Source of the DNA: Xiphias gladius
Taxonomy: Eukaryota; Chordata; Actinopteri; Istiophoriformes; Xiphiidae
Assembly (NCBI RefSeq): GCF_016859285.1
Contig: NC_053422.1
Location: 15,905,501 to 15,969,500, forward strand
DNA: 64,000 bases
Reading direction: 5' to 3'
Shown here: positions 52,355 through 64,000 of the stretch, piece after piece
How the letters are laid out: every line of letters starts with the position of its first letter
Numbering within the stretch: position 1 is the first letter of the stretch
The notes under the pieces: model-generated
Told to the model about the DNA's origin: nothing
The model's database searches: none
The model's input: only the letters and a program-made list of their open reading frames with translations
Program-made: the position numbers and the translations under genes

Positions 52355-55300
52355 ATGCCACAGCACTGTTGGGGTTGGGACAGTGTGTGCCACGAGTTCT
52401 TTCAACTTTTAGATGGAAGCACAAACCTATATGTAGTTTGTTACTCTTTACTTTTTCAGACACAAAGGAACCTTTTTAAGTAAAGCCAAGTGATTATTTT
52501 TTGCTGAAATAGCTATAGATGGAAAAGATAATAAGTGTAATAATCCAGAATTCCATATAATTGGACTTGCCTTGCAGATATTTAGTGTTATATCTCATAG
52601 ATTCTTATTTATCTTTATTATTTATGTCTTATAGAATTTAAATATAATAAATGTTGGAAGTTTAATTTGAATCGATAATTACATTCCAGTGGTGGGGAAG
52701 TCCAGAATGACAAATTGTGTTCTCAAAGCAGTGTGGCATTAGAAAAAAGATCTTTGCAGAAACATCCAAACCACAGGTACATTTTCTTTTCTTTGACACT
52801 GAAAGTCAGTGTCCCCGTTTTGTTACTTATTACTGTCTCAGTAAAAGAGACAAAAGATGAGATAAAAATAGAAGCCACACCTCTGAGCATCCTTTAGAAA
52901 GATCTACTTTCTGGAATAATAATAGGGTTTAGGGTTTTAAGCAAAAACCTACCACCCTTTCGTAATCACTTTGTGAATCACGGTGGTTGAGCAGTGACAT
53001 TTCAACTTGAATTGAAAATAATTGGCATAAACGGGAGGATATAACAGAGCACATTTTGGGTCGCTATCGACTCCAGTCTTTATGTTTCAGCTGTAATAAT
53101 GTCCATGGAAGATGGTAAGGAGCGGTTACCATTGACTACTAGCCCTGACAACATATCAGTAATTTTCAAAGAGCGAGAAAGTATCTACAGAGCTTCCCGC
53201 CATATCCTCTTGTGCAAGATGGAGTTCTATTGCTAAGGCTGACTTAATGCTCCAATGGGATATACTTCTACTGTATATCAGAGCAGTATATCACGTGATA
53301 TGCACCCATTCTATATTTGAATGTGATATACTGTTACTGTTTATCAATCTTAAAAATCAGGCTTTGTGTGAAGTGATCTTTTGGCATTTTAATGCTTATA
53401 TATTTATGAGCCCAGCCTACATGTCTGTGTTAGGCCTGATTCTGAGACATGCTTGGATTATGGTCCACAATAAAATAAAACTGGATTCACTTAACATCTG
53501 GAAAACCTTTGTGTGTGTGCAAACTTGTATATGCCACCATAAAATCCCCTTAATTATGCAAGCTTGCAGTAATGCTGTCCCTCAACTCCCTATATGAGCT
53601 AAATGACCAACTAACAAATGTATTTTTTAAAAGATTGGAGAGCCCCCGAGTCAGCAAAATCAGCAAATATCCACCATTTCCATTCCCATAAACTTATTAC
53701 TGTTCCATAAAGTAATGCAGACGGAAAAATCATACTGACAGACTGATACCATTCTAGGGGCCAGAGGGGCCAGTGATTTTTTTCAGAAATTAAGACACTG
53801 ACGTATCAACTAAAAAAGTCTGAAGTGAAACTTAAGCAAGTTGGTTAACTAGCTGACAAGGGTGGGGCAGTCATTATAATGAAGTAAATTAGGCACTTAA
53901 CCTATTAACAATGTCATCACAAATGTTTTTTGACTTTGACTTTGATCACATACATTAGGGTGTCAGCACACATTTTCTTTAAACTAGACCAGAATTAAAA
54001 TTCATTTTACAGTAGCGCAGCTTTTCTCCCAAAAGAATATTATCCCTTCTGATGCAAAAACTCAAGAGATCCACTAATTCATCATCAACTTTGTTGTTCT
54101 ATTATGTTTTTGTATTTAATAGATCATACAGACCAGACCATAGCATACAATGGACTTACATTACACAAGTTACTACATATTGCACCATAAAAGTACCACT
54201 GTACAAAAGCACTTACTGTATATGTTTGCCTGCAACACATTACAACTTTATACAATGAATGCAATGTGAGCTGTGCTAAAAAGTCTGACTACGTGATGTC
54301 TGATTGTTTTACTGTTTCACATTGTAGTTGGCCCATTAATCTGATAGCACAAGAGTTACACTGTTTTTGTTCAAGTTCAGCACTGATAATGAAATGGAAA
54401 GGCATAAGAATAAATTCAGACACATGATATTCTGTATATGTCACATCTGTATCCCTATTTATGTGTTGCATATTCAGATACATACAGTAGGCAGTAATAC
54501 ACATGAGCACAGCTTTCATTGAGTGAAATCAATCCCAACTATGTTGTTTCAGTATTGTAACATAAACATTGAGTCTTCACGTTTGGTTCTGAATTTTCAA
54601 TTTGTTACACAATCTCAGAAGATGCTAAAATTAAGGAACATCCAGATCTTGGCTTTAAAAAAAAAAAAAAAATTTAAAGTACACGGTCATGTTTGTGTTC
54701 TGTATACAGTAGTCATAATGAGAACTTAATCAATTCTCAAAGACTCACTGTTCACTTGCATTCAGTTTAATCACCTAAACTCATATCCTCCAGAAATGTC
54801 CAAGTGGACGTAACATTCAAGCACACCGTACACTTAAGTTTAAGCTGAGAGTACACTTAACTTTCTAAATCCATAAAAATGTGCCACTGCTGCCGGCCAT
54901 TTTCCTCTTTCCTAGAATCTATGAAAAAGGAATGAGATTACAGATCTGTTGACTCTCTGATGACCTGAGGACTTTGTAATAAGAAAGTATTACACTGTTG
55001 TACTTCTTATTGTGGTCCCACTAAAATGCAATGTTCCATCTTGTTTTGAAAAACTGATGCCTAACTGCAGACAATGGATTACTCAATATCATAAAATAAC
55101 TAACCCTATCAAAGTACTTGGATTATCTCATGCAAAAACAACTTAAAGGCAGATACGAAATGACTAAAGGCCCCACTCATGTCTATTTGATATACTGGCA
55201 AACTTAATCTCTTAGCACTCTCATTCATATATTTAGGCCTAGCTCACATATAAAGCACGAAGTCAAGAACAAAAGAAAAAACTACTAAAAGCTACCACAT

Positions 55301-55744
55301 ATATAAAACTACTGATTCCCTTTAGTTTCACACTTGAAAATTGTAGGTTGATGCTTTTCTCACATTTAGTTAATTGTGCTGTTTCACTTCTTGGTTAACT
55401 TGTATATAATACATCAATGCTGTTATGGAGCAAGACAAAACACAGAGGTTAAAAATTCAATATCCAACTTGTGTTTCTTTTTTAGAGAGGGAAAACAGTC
55501 TCTTAAAGGCATTTCAACATGCCCATGTCCACTCTATTAGTCCTTGTTGCGGCTTCTTTGAATATCCATTAGTGCAATTTTTTGTACAGCCTGCTTCTTT
55601 GCGAGTATCTTGAACATTTTTTTTGTATGAAGGTCTTGGAGTGTGGTTGAAGCCATGCAGTCTTATCATGCATACTGAATGGACAGAGAGGCGTTGTTGA
55701 TTGGCTCTTTATGCTCTTAAAGACAGAGGGGGAGGGTTGTTTCT

Positions 55745-55764
55745 TTTATTAGCCACCATAGTCC
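55745..55764 (-). promoter_or_regulatory. CSE-like element without an exon
   Basis: Minus strand GGACTATGGTGGCTAATAAA resembles the VE9 element (CATGGTGGCACTA), and a CCCTCCCCC tract follows as in VE7/VE8. No ectodomain exon lies within 2 kb downstream. Could be a promoter remnant or chance. Confidence 0.35.
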
Positions 55765-55823
55765 ATTTGGTGCTAAAGCATGACAACTACACATTGTGAG
55801 GAACGGGGACCAGACTGAGCAGG

Positions 55824-55979
55824 ATGGACAAGGGGGGTTGGGACAGGCGTTTTCTCCTTTCCTCCGCGAAGCTCTCAGTGTGTCAGCGTAGATCCAGTGT
55901 GCAGCCGGAGGTGTGGTCTTATGTGGAACTGCTGCTGCTGGTGGTGGATGCCTGCCAACAAGACAAGAGAATTACATAA
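55824..55979 (+). CDS. Unrecognised small open frame, 51 codons
   Basis: ATG with A at -3 and G at +4, GC-rich, encoding a peptide with a hydrophobic run (VELLLLVVDAC at about residues 36-46). No similarity recognised. It may be untranslated; listed because its composition stands out from the gap around it. Confidence 0.2.
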   Translation: MDKGGWDRRFLLSSAKLSVCQRRSSVQPEVWSYVELLLLVVDACQQDKRIT

Positions 55980-56181
55980 ATCTGGAGAAGGACCAGAGCA
56001 CTGACAGCCTTGTGACCGGCCGAACTGACATATCTCATGCAGCTGACGTCTGTCACTCAGACAGGGGCTTCAGGCAGAGGACAGAGTGGGTGACAGGGGT
56101 GGGCAGATCCCTGGACATGTAGCGGTGAGGTAGCGGGTCTATCAATGAATACCATGCTCCAAGATTATGTGAAGGAGAGTA

Positions 56182-56194
56182 GTTGCTAGGTAAC
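56182..56194. promoter_or_regulatory. X-box-like RFX motif
   Basis: GTTGCTAGGTAAC, an imperfect palindrome of RFX-type half sites (GTTGCY and RGTAAC). Single occurrence; function unknown. Confidence 0.35.
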
Positions 56195-57602
56195 TGGTTG
56201 ACTGGTTTCACTTTGCGCCTCTCCTGCACAAAGAATTAGGTCACAATTCACACTACAGCAGACAGGAATTCAAAAGTGTCGATCTGTGAAGTCAGTAACA
56301 CTCAGTGGAATTACATTTTTGACTAACCCAGTCATACAGAAACAGCACAGTCCAATCCCACTCAAACAATCAAAAATAGGAGATACTCCTCATCTATAAG
56401 TGATGGGTCAGTAGGGAATGATCACAGATTCATCTTTACATGTACAGCATCCTTTTGAGAACATAGTGACTCAGTTTAAGACATATCAATATTTTCTTGA
56501 CGTATGTATTAACAGCAAAAGCCTGATTGTGAAAATGGCAAAATCAGCACATGGTAACATTGTTAGTTGAAGTGGGGGATTTTTTTAGAACTGTATGTGT
56601 CAATGACCTTCAGGTGGAGCAGCATGTTAATGTTATTTTAATTGGATAATTTGTACTCTATGAGCCTATGAGACAGTTGTGTCCCAGGGACTGGCGATAC
56701 TTGACTCTCACTTTGTTCACCACAACTAATGACTAGGAAAGGAATACTGTTTTAATACTACTTCATCGGGATCACCACATTTGCTTGACTGTCTGCAAAA
56801 CTGACCACAGACTGTAAAACTCAGAATGTTATCAGTACCATGATGATTATTATGACTTAATGTCTTTGGCCCTCGAGGTCAATCAAGGTCATTATGGCTA
56901 TATTTTTAGGCCCTGTAAAATTCTACCAAAACTTTGGGGGAGGGGACATAGTCCTGAATTACTGGCAAAAGTAGTGTTAATTATTGTGGTTTTTAGACTG
57001 CATAGTAGCATTTTAGTGGGCTTTGAGAATGATATTGTAATATGCGTAACAGGAACCAAAATATGGGCATGTGGAGGCTAACACAGGAGATTTGGCGAAC
57101 TGCATGTGATGTCAACTAAGCGACCCTTTGCAATAAAAAAAAAAATCTCCTTCTCCAAGACAAATTAAACAAGACAAAATAATTAAAACAAAACGTACAC
57201 TGAGAACGAAACAAACACAAAAAACATTTCAAACACTAAGTTCTGTAACATCATTCATAAAAGGGCATCCGGGGCGGGGGAGTGAGACTCCTGCATACCT
57301 CCAACTGCAGAGTGGACTTCCCTCATTTAGGGTACTTTAGAGTGGGGAGAAAAAAAACAAGCAATTCAATGGTCAGGTCATTGCAAGCACAGAAAAGGAT
57401 TATTTGTGTATGTATTCTATGATCACAGAGCTGGTCTTGAGGCACTATGAATGAAACATTATCTTTGAAATACACAATTAAGCATGATTAGTGTCACGCT
57501 TTAACAGATACTTGTTACAAGTAGTCTTATGTAAGTGGTTTAAAACCCAGTTTTACATTTAGCTATATAATTGTTTGTTCTTCCATCAGCATACTTACCA
57601 TC

Positions 57603-57668
<66 letters not shown>
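57603..57668. repeat. (GATA)n microsatellite
   Basis: About 16 tandem GATA/TAGA units without interruption. Confidence 0.97.
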
Positions 57669-59015
57669 TAACATTCATGGTATCAACTTACATTATACGC
57701 TGGAAAAAAAAGTCATTTTTAACTGTCGGATCAGCTTTCTGCATTTTAGATCTGTCCTGTGATGATGCAGAGCACAAAAAAGTCCCTACTCAATTCCTGA
57801 CTCTCCAATCCTGCAGACTCTGTGCTTGACCTCTAATTTCTGAAAGTGACAGGAGACATTCACGACAAAAAGGTAGCAGAGCTCGTGTGCTGAAATGCAC
57901 CACACTGTGTTGTTTCTGTCATTGTCCAGGACAGACAAACATTGCAGTGCATTCTTTTTTTCATTAGTGGTTTAAATGCTATGCAGCACTACTGGTATGT
58001 GTATATGACAAAGAATGAACAGTCATTAGTTAAGATTCTATATTCAGACTTTCATTGTTTGAAAAAAGTCTTATAAAGGGCTTTTTGTGTATTATGTTTC
58101 TGTTTTTCTTTGGACTTGACTGTGTTTTCATTTGCAATGAATATAACAGTGAAGACAAAACCATTCCACTGGTATGAGGCCACAAACCGAAGTCACGCAA
58201 AAATGTCTCTAAAGCAGTGACAATTGAGAAACCGTTTCAGCAAGTCCCACTCTATAAAACGAAAGCAAAACTTAAAATACAAACAGTTGTAAGATATTTT
58301 ATGAAGCAAAGGTGTATCCTCTCATTTTCAATCTTTTCTTCAGATTGGTTGTTACTAAATGTTATATTTGTTCTTTTGCTGGTGACTCTTTGCTTAAAGT
58401 ATAAATTAAAGTCTAATTTCAATTTTTGAACTAGGTCAGCAAAGGTATGGCTTTTCCACTGGTTATATTATGAGGGTGACATTGAGAGTTGAGCTAATTT
58501 TTTAGGAGATACTCGTTAAATAAAGAAACAACAGAACTTTTAATGGAATTTTTAATGCACCATAAAGAGAGATTAAATGATGTCAGACTTTTTTGTTATG
58601 GCAGTAAAGGGTCAGCCACTGTGTGAAGAGGCCACACACACATGAAAATTGAAACCAGTATACTTACAGGTGTAAAACAATCACAGACAACATCAGAGGT
58701 AGAGAAAAAACGATGTATGTGCTTCTAATCCACTGATGCCAAATATTTATACTGTTTTCGTCATTTTGTTGTTTTTTTTTTTTTGGAATGAAATTTCCCA
58801 TTGTAAACTGCAAAACATGTTACAATTATTCTTTTTTAATCACTAATACTTGCCTCAAACAATATTCACTCAAAAAAAAACAAAAAACTATGCCAATGAT
58901 CAGTAATGAAATATTGCAGTGTGAACTGTGTTGACAATAGGCAATATATTTTTTGGCACATGAATAAAGCTAAAAATAAGGGTTTATTTGAACTGTATTG
59001 AAGTGTCATTTGTAC

Positions 59016-61417
59016 CTGCAGAGTGGAAGCTGCTGAGTCACTAGTCTCTGTCAGTCCTGTGCCTCTTGGTAAACTGGACACGATGTATCTGGAGCCCTTT
59101 GGCAGAGGCTGTCTGACCACCAGCTTTCCTTTCCTGGTCTCTGCTAGAAACAGACTGTACCAGTAGGCATCGTTGGAGACCAGAGTGGAATCTGCGATGG
59201 TGGAGTTCCTCTCACTGATCACACTGTTCCTGCAGGGAGGAGCCGCTTTGCTGGCCTTGGGTTTCTGACACTTGAGCACGATGGTGACCAATATGGTGAT
59301 GAGCAGGAGAAACGACACCGAGCCCAGACCGATCACCAAATACAGGTTTAGGTCTGAGAAGATGTCATACTCCAGAGGCACCTCAGTCATGTCAGAGTAG
59401 GCCTTAACGGCGGTCTCCACTGTGGACAGCTTGATGGTGACTGTAGCAGAGAGAGCAGGCTCCCCGTTGTCCTTGGCAACAACAACCAGTCTCTGGTGGC
59501 GCGGATCTCTGTAACTGAACATCCTCATGGTCCGGATCTCTCCGTTGTACTGGTCCAGACTGAACAAGGTGGCGTCAGTCACCTGTAGAAACTGGTAGGT
59601 AATCCGAGAGTTGTGCACCGAGTCGGTGTCTAAGGCTATCACCTTGGCAACCAGGAGCCTTTATCGGTGGATCTGGGGATCTTGTCCTCCACCACCGAGC
59701 CGTGTGCGCGCCACGGAGAGACGATAACGGGCGTTGTCGTTCTGGTCCTAATAATGATGTGGACGGTCACGTTACTGCTGAGTGGAGGAGAGCCAGAGTC
59801 TCTGGCCTCGATGTGGAAAAGAAACTCCTTCTCGATCTCATAGTCAAAAGTTTTCAGCGTAAAGATTACCGTTCTCTGGATTGATGGAGAACAGCATGGA
59901 CATGGAGGTGTTGGCTATCTCCTTCTCTAGGATGAAATAAACTAGATACTGGTTTTCATGGAGGTCGGGTCAAACGCAGTGAGTGAACTCAGCAAGGCCC
60001 CGGTGCGTTATTCTCCATTACGTATGGTGTAAAACGACAGCGGGAACTGTGGAACATTGTCGTTAACATCCAGCAGCTCTAAAGTCATAGTTTCATTGTC
60101 AGATAAAGGAGGAGAACCTCTGTCTGTGACAGTGAAAGTGATGTCATATTCTGCGACCTTCTCACGGTCTAACGGCTCTGACACCACTAATTCATAATAG
60201 TTATCGGAGGATTCTCTCAGTTTGAAAGGCATATTACCTGGAATATGAAGATCCACCACTCCATTGTCCCCTGAGTCTTTATCACTGACACTAACTACAG
60301 CTATCACTGTGTCCAATTCTATGTTTTCACTGACTGGACTCTGAAATGATTTGATGGAAATCTCTGGGTGGTTGTCGTTCATGTCTGTCACCTGTATTGT
60401 CAGTTTACACTGTCCAGATAAGGGATTAGGCCCCTTATCGCTGGCAATAACCTCCATCTCATAAAGTTTAATATCTTCATAATTAATCATCTCTTTCACT
60501 CTGATTTCACCGTTTTCTGGATTCAGGTTAAATATATTTTGCGTTCTCTCCGATGTATACAAACTATATGAATAAACAATATCAGAATTGGACCCTTCAT
60601 CTAAATCAGTGGCGTTCAGTTTGATTACTAGACTTCCAATCGGGGAGTTTTCCATCACATCTACGAAGTATTTGTCTTTGTCAAATGAAGGGGCGTTGTC
60701 GTTCACATCGAGCACGCGAACAACGATGCTGGCTGTACCCGTGCGCGTGGGGACTCCACCGTCCACAGCAGTCAGTATTAGATTATGAACATTCTGCTGC
60801 TCTCTGTCTAAAGCTTTTGTCAGTATCAAATCAGCAAACTTTGACCCATCTCTCCCGGTCTGAATTTCAAGCGCAAAATGTTCGCTTGAGCTCAGGTGGT
60901 AATCTTTAACAGAATTGGTTCCAACATCTGGATCTGCAGCGTTATTCAGTGAGAATCTCTCTCCAATGGGGCTTGATTCAGAGATGTCCAAATGCATTGT
61001 TCCTCGCCGGAAATGAGGAGCGTTGTCATTAATATCGATGATTTCGACCTCGACATTAAACATTCGTATTGGGTTTTCAATCGTTGCGTCCAACTTAAGA
61101 AAGCAGTATGTAGTTGTTTTTAAGGGGCACAAAAATTCTCTGTCTATCCTCTCTAAAATGAACAGCTCTCCTGTGTCCTTGTTGATGTCAAGATATTTTT
61201 TGTTGCCTACAACGTCCAAGCGCATTTTCCTTCCCTGTAGCGTCTTCACGTCCAATCCCAAATCAGTTGCCAAATTAGCAACGACGGAGCCTTCCTCCAT
61301 TTCTTCGGGGACAGAATAATGGGTGACGGTGGAAACCGTGTTCACGATGGCAGAAAGAAAAAGAAATACGGAAAAGAACCGTCTCCCACGTAACTGCAGT
61401 ATATCGCGCGCCATCAT
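59016..61417 (-). pseudogene. Gamma/beta-type protocadherin variable exon, frame broken
   Basis: Full-length variable exon of a different subfamily. Start MMARDILQLRGRR; signal peptide; EC1 with VTHYSVPEEMEEGSVV and KYLDINKDTGELFI; EC2-EC4 intact; the frame is lost in EC5-EC6 (about 59,650-60,020) and regained for the end of EC6, TM (LNLYLVIGLGSVSFLLLITI) and a tail of fish gamma type (RNSVISERNSTIADSTLVSNDAYWYSLFL...GTGLTETSDSAASTLQ). Donor CAG|GTACAA at 59015/59016, phase 0. The breaks I can see are small: shortened runs near 59654, 59730, 59968 and 59998-60001, one base near 59745, two near 59863 and a change near 60020. All else looks under coding constraint, so recent inactivation or assembly error is possible. 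It is isolated 10.6 kb 5' of the alpha array. Confidence 0.85.
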
Positions 61418-61545
61418 GAAGATTGTGCATGTAAAGTATTGAAATGTTCGGAAACGTGGATAAATCGTCCTCTTGTTTAGTGAACAAACGGACCGATGAT
61501 CTTACAATAAAACGCCCCTCTGTGCGTAGACGAGGAGTGACGTGC

Positions 61546-61567
61546 ATTTAATGCCACCTCTAACTGT
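61546..61567 (-). promoter_or_regulatory. CSE/CTCF-like element of the gamma-type exon
   Basis: Minus strand CAGTTAGAGGTGGCATTAAA, about 140 bp upstream of the ATG (closer than in the alpha exons). AGGTGGC core. Confidence 0.55.
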
Positions 61568-64000
61568 TATTCCTCCAATGAACTACAGTGAGAACGATGA
61601 TCTCATCAGAGTGTGTTTTCGTGGAGAGCAGCGACGAAAATAGTCTTTTATGAGTCTTTGCAACTTTTTCAAACAATAATCTTGTTTCAAACTAAGATAG
61701 AGTGCGACTGAATTTTGATCACAGTTTAAGAAAACTGGAAATAAGTGTTTTGGTGACATTTTGTTTTCTGACCTCTAAACCTTTATTTCCTGGGCGGGAC
61801 ACGACGCTGAAGTGAGTTTCCGATTCGGCAGTTAAGGAAAACTTGACCACCAGTACTGAGCGACCGATTCTCCTTTTTTTTTTTTTTTTTGCACCTCTTA
61901 CTGTTTTGAAAGCTTGTAAGACATTTGAAGTGAAGTCTTGAGGCTGTCTGGAAGCCGCTTTCTATTTTTTGAAACCTTTATTCTATTTGTGAAAATGCAA
62001 AACAGGCGGAGATATCACTGCATTTTCACATCTAGATCACATCAGACCAGGTCCAGATAAAAAAAAAAAAAAAATTTGTAGCTAAAGACAATTAACCATA
62101 TCCAGGAGCATACACTTAACCTGATCCATTGATCATGTATCATAATGTAATAAAATGTAATACATGAAAGGATACTCACAAAAACACAAACAATTAATAT
62201 ACGTTTGTTACCGAGTCTATTTCCAGTTTCTATATAAAAACTGCATTAAGGTTAATATAGTGATAACGTTTCAATTTGCTGGAATTATTTTCTTCCATAT
62301 GTAAGTCTTGGTCTCTTCTGCTAGACTCTCCATCATGCTCAAATTTACTATACTATACTACAACAGAGGGAATACTTTACAGTGCATACCAGCACAGCCG
62401 TTATACCAAAGTACTGTATGATGGCTGTCATTTGAGGGTGAGCCATAGCCTCATTGGCATCCGTCCCATCAGTTTCCACAGCAAGCTGCAACAGTACATG
62501 TTGGTTGAAAATTAAAGCGAGTTACAATGATGAGTGTTAAAGCCAAACTTGTCCACAGTAGAGAGCAAGCCACAGTTGGGGGAATTCCGCTCTCTTCCTG
62601 TCACTGGAACTTATGGAGTCGGCTGACTAGGAGATAAGTATTTTAGCGGCAAGGTTGGGCCCACTACTGTGGCCCTGTTGTCCTGGAAAAGGAGGCAGGA
62701 CGGAATAATTATTAAGATTTGAGTTAACCTAATTCATACTTTTAAGGCCATTGTCTCTGGTGAAGGCCAGTCCAACTGACGTTTGAAGAACGGTGGGTCC
62801 CAGTCATCATTGATGATGACACCCAGCTGGACAGGATAGTGAAATACCTGTCATACTTTCTCGACAGCTGTGACACCCTCTCTGCTAAAGTTTGCACCAT
62901 GGTATCTTCTGACGCAAATAAACCCTAAATGAGTTGCTGTCAGAGGCAGGTCAACAGCAGTTTCAACTTATATCCACCTGGTAGACTTGTGTATTATTAG
63001 AATATAAGAACAGTTTTTTGAAAAAGTATCTTTGCAATTAAAAATTAAAACATACTCTACCTAAAAAATAATAACAGGTTACATTAGATATCTTGGTATC
63101 AAATAACATAAACGTGTCTTAACTTATTTTTTCTCACTTCCACACCACTACTTAAACGTAGAAAAGAAGACTGTATCCTCTGCAACAACTTATCCATTGC
63201 AGGAACTGCATGAATTGTAGTGGTTTGGTTCGAGAAACACTTGGTTTTGGGTCAGGTCGGTCCTGCCTGGTACATGGCATATGTTGTGAACAAATTTGAT
63301 ACACTAAACCTGTATATTCAGTGCGTTTTCTATGGGGAGCAGAAAGAATATAAAATGACTAAATGGTGAGGGGTAAATGGAAAGGAGGGGCAGAAGAAAA
63401 GTGGGAGAGAGGAAGGAAGTACATAGAGTGAAGGAAAGGCAGGGAGAAACATTAGTAAATGACAAGTAAATGGGAAAAGCAAAGAGAACTGGGAAAAAAT
63501 AATAAGGAAATTAGAGGGGACAAGGGAAGTAAATAGGGAAAAGTAACATGACATAAAGGACAACAGGAACAGGGTCAAAGCTATGCATATGAGTGAGTGA
63601 CATAAATGCAGGAATAGGGAAAAGAGGAGATAAAGTGTAGGAAGGAAAAACAAAGGAAGAGGTAACAAAGTAAGATAGACGGAAATGTACAGAGTTTAAA
63701 AGGGACACACATGAAAGGAAATTGAGACAAAAGCAGAACATACAAATGACAGTTAATCGCACAGGAGCAGGAGGATAGCTGGGAGAAACAAGACAGACCT
63801 TCTAATGGAGGTTTTAGTGGTAGTTAAAGGGTTACGTAGGTATGCAGGGAACAATAGTAACAGCAGTAGTTATATTAGGAATACAACCAAAAGTTGTGTA
63901 GCAGTACTTTTTAGCAGTAATGATAGCGAGAGGAATGGAAACCGAGAAATTCTGCTTTTGACCTAAAAGCAGACTCACGGACTCAAAAAGCAGGAGCATT
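61568..64000. other. Upstream region without recognised gene
   Basis: No cadherin exon or RE1 seen. Poly-T (61876-61891) and poly-A (62059-62074) tracts are present. At 62800-62935 a plus-strand stretch reads openly (PVIIDDDTQLDRIVKYLSYF...) with coding-like composition but no family I can name; it ends at a stop and may be a relic. Confidence 0.5.
63359..63800. repeat. Purine-rich low-complexity tract
   Basis: About 440 bp strongly biased to A and G on the plus strand, with loosely repeated GGGAAAA, GGAAGGAAG and AGAGAGGA words, like a degenerated GA-rich satellite. The open frames on its complement are artefacts of this bias. Confidence 0.75.

Larger units (their letters stand above)
48727..58865. 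other. Ten-kilobase gap between alpha array and gamma-type exon
   Basis: No coding exon recognised on either strand. I looked for constant-exon signatures (NPDWRYSASLRAG, NTDWRF, lysine-rich ends) on the minus strand and saw none. Base composition is AT-rich except at 49.9-50.2 kb and 55.6-56.1 kb. Separate entries list the RE1-like site, GC boxes, inverted repeat, CTCF-like elements and microsatellite. Short open frames elsewhere look like chance. Confidence 0.55.

Noticed and set aside
52920-52945. Telomere-like GGGTTTAGGG words
   Set aside because: Only two imperfect units, expected by chance.
49000-58800. Possible gamma or alpha constant exons in the gap
   Set aside because: No NTDWRF, NPDWRY or lysine-rich terminal exon signature seen on the minus strand by eye. 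A translated search with constant exons would settle it.
62276-62515. Plus-strand open frame at 62.3-62.5 kb
   Set aside because: No recognisable domain, weak start context and ordinary AT-rich composition.
63330-63762. Minus-strand frames rich in F, L, S and P at 63.3-63.8 kb
   Set aside because: A by-product of the purine-rich low-complexity tract on the plus strand.

Overview
The window is part of a clustered protocadherin locus of a bony fish, almost certainly a teleost. Everything recognisable as coding lies on the minus strand, so transcription runs from high to low coordinates. Fourteen intact variable exons of about 2.35 kb (called VE1 to VE14 here in transcription order, VE1 at 46-48 kb and VE14 at 1-3.4 kb) each encode a signal peptide, six cadherin ectodomains (EC1-EC6), one transmembrane helix and a short cytoplasmic stub. 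Each ends in a phase-0 splice donor (GAG|GTAAG type). The EC6 and juxtamembrane signature ([30 protein letters not shown]) is that of the alpha subfamily. Teleost origin is inferred from the extreme sameness of EC6/TM/cytoplasmic sequence across paralogues and from cytoplasmic tails of the fish alpha type (CSKPTDCTSKYLQ...). The shared constant exons are not in the window and should lie beyond position 1.

Layout: 1-1.1 kb, intron downstream of the last exon; 1.1-48.4 kb, the VE14 to VE1 array with 0.4-1.5 kb between exons; 48.4-59.0 kb, about 10.6 kb without a recognisable gene but with a CA microsatellite, a GC-rich stretch carrying an inverted-orientation RE1 site, a perfect 23-bp inverted repeat and a GATA microsatellite; 59.0-61.4 kb, a lone gamma/beta-type protocadherin variable exon whose frame is broken in EC5-EC6; 61.4-64 kb, no gene seen.

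Two repeating regulatory themes run through the array. About 210-270 bp upstream of each ATG sits a CTCF-like conserved sequence element (core TGGTGTCA or TGGTGGC, reading with transcription), the family's known promoter element. Between exons lie at least seventeen matches to the RE1/NRSE silencer (REST/NRSF target; halves TTCAGCACC and GGACAGCGCC), up to 18 of 19 positions matching at 45,854. Together they suggest stochastic promoter choice by CTCF with repression in non-neuronal cells by REST.

The last ~800 bp of every alpha exon are almost identical in all fourteen, whereas EC1-EC5 differ: strong homogenisation by gene conversion or unequal exchange. Some 3' flanks have also moved. VE12 (8 kb) and VE4 (35 kb) share about 420 bp of downstream sequence although their ectodomains are unrelated, and fossil exon tails sit at the far end of three such flanks. 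VE3 and VE4 are a recent tandem duplicate whose few amino acid differences lie mostly in EC2 and EC3. All identity and match statements are by eye; nothing was aligned or searched by program.
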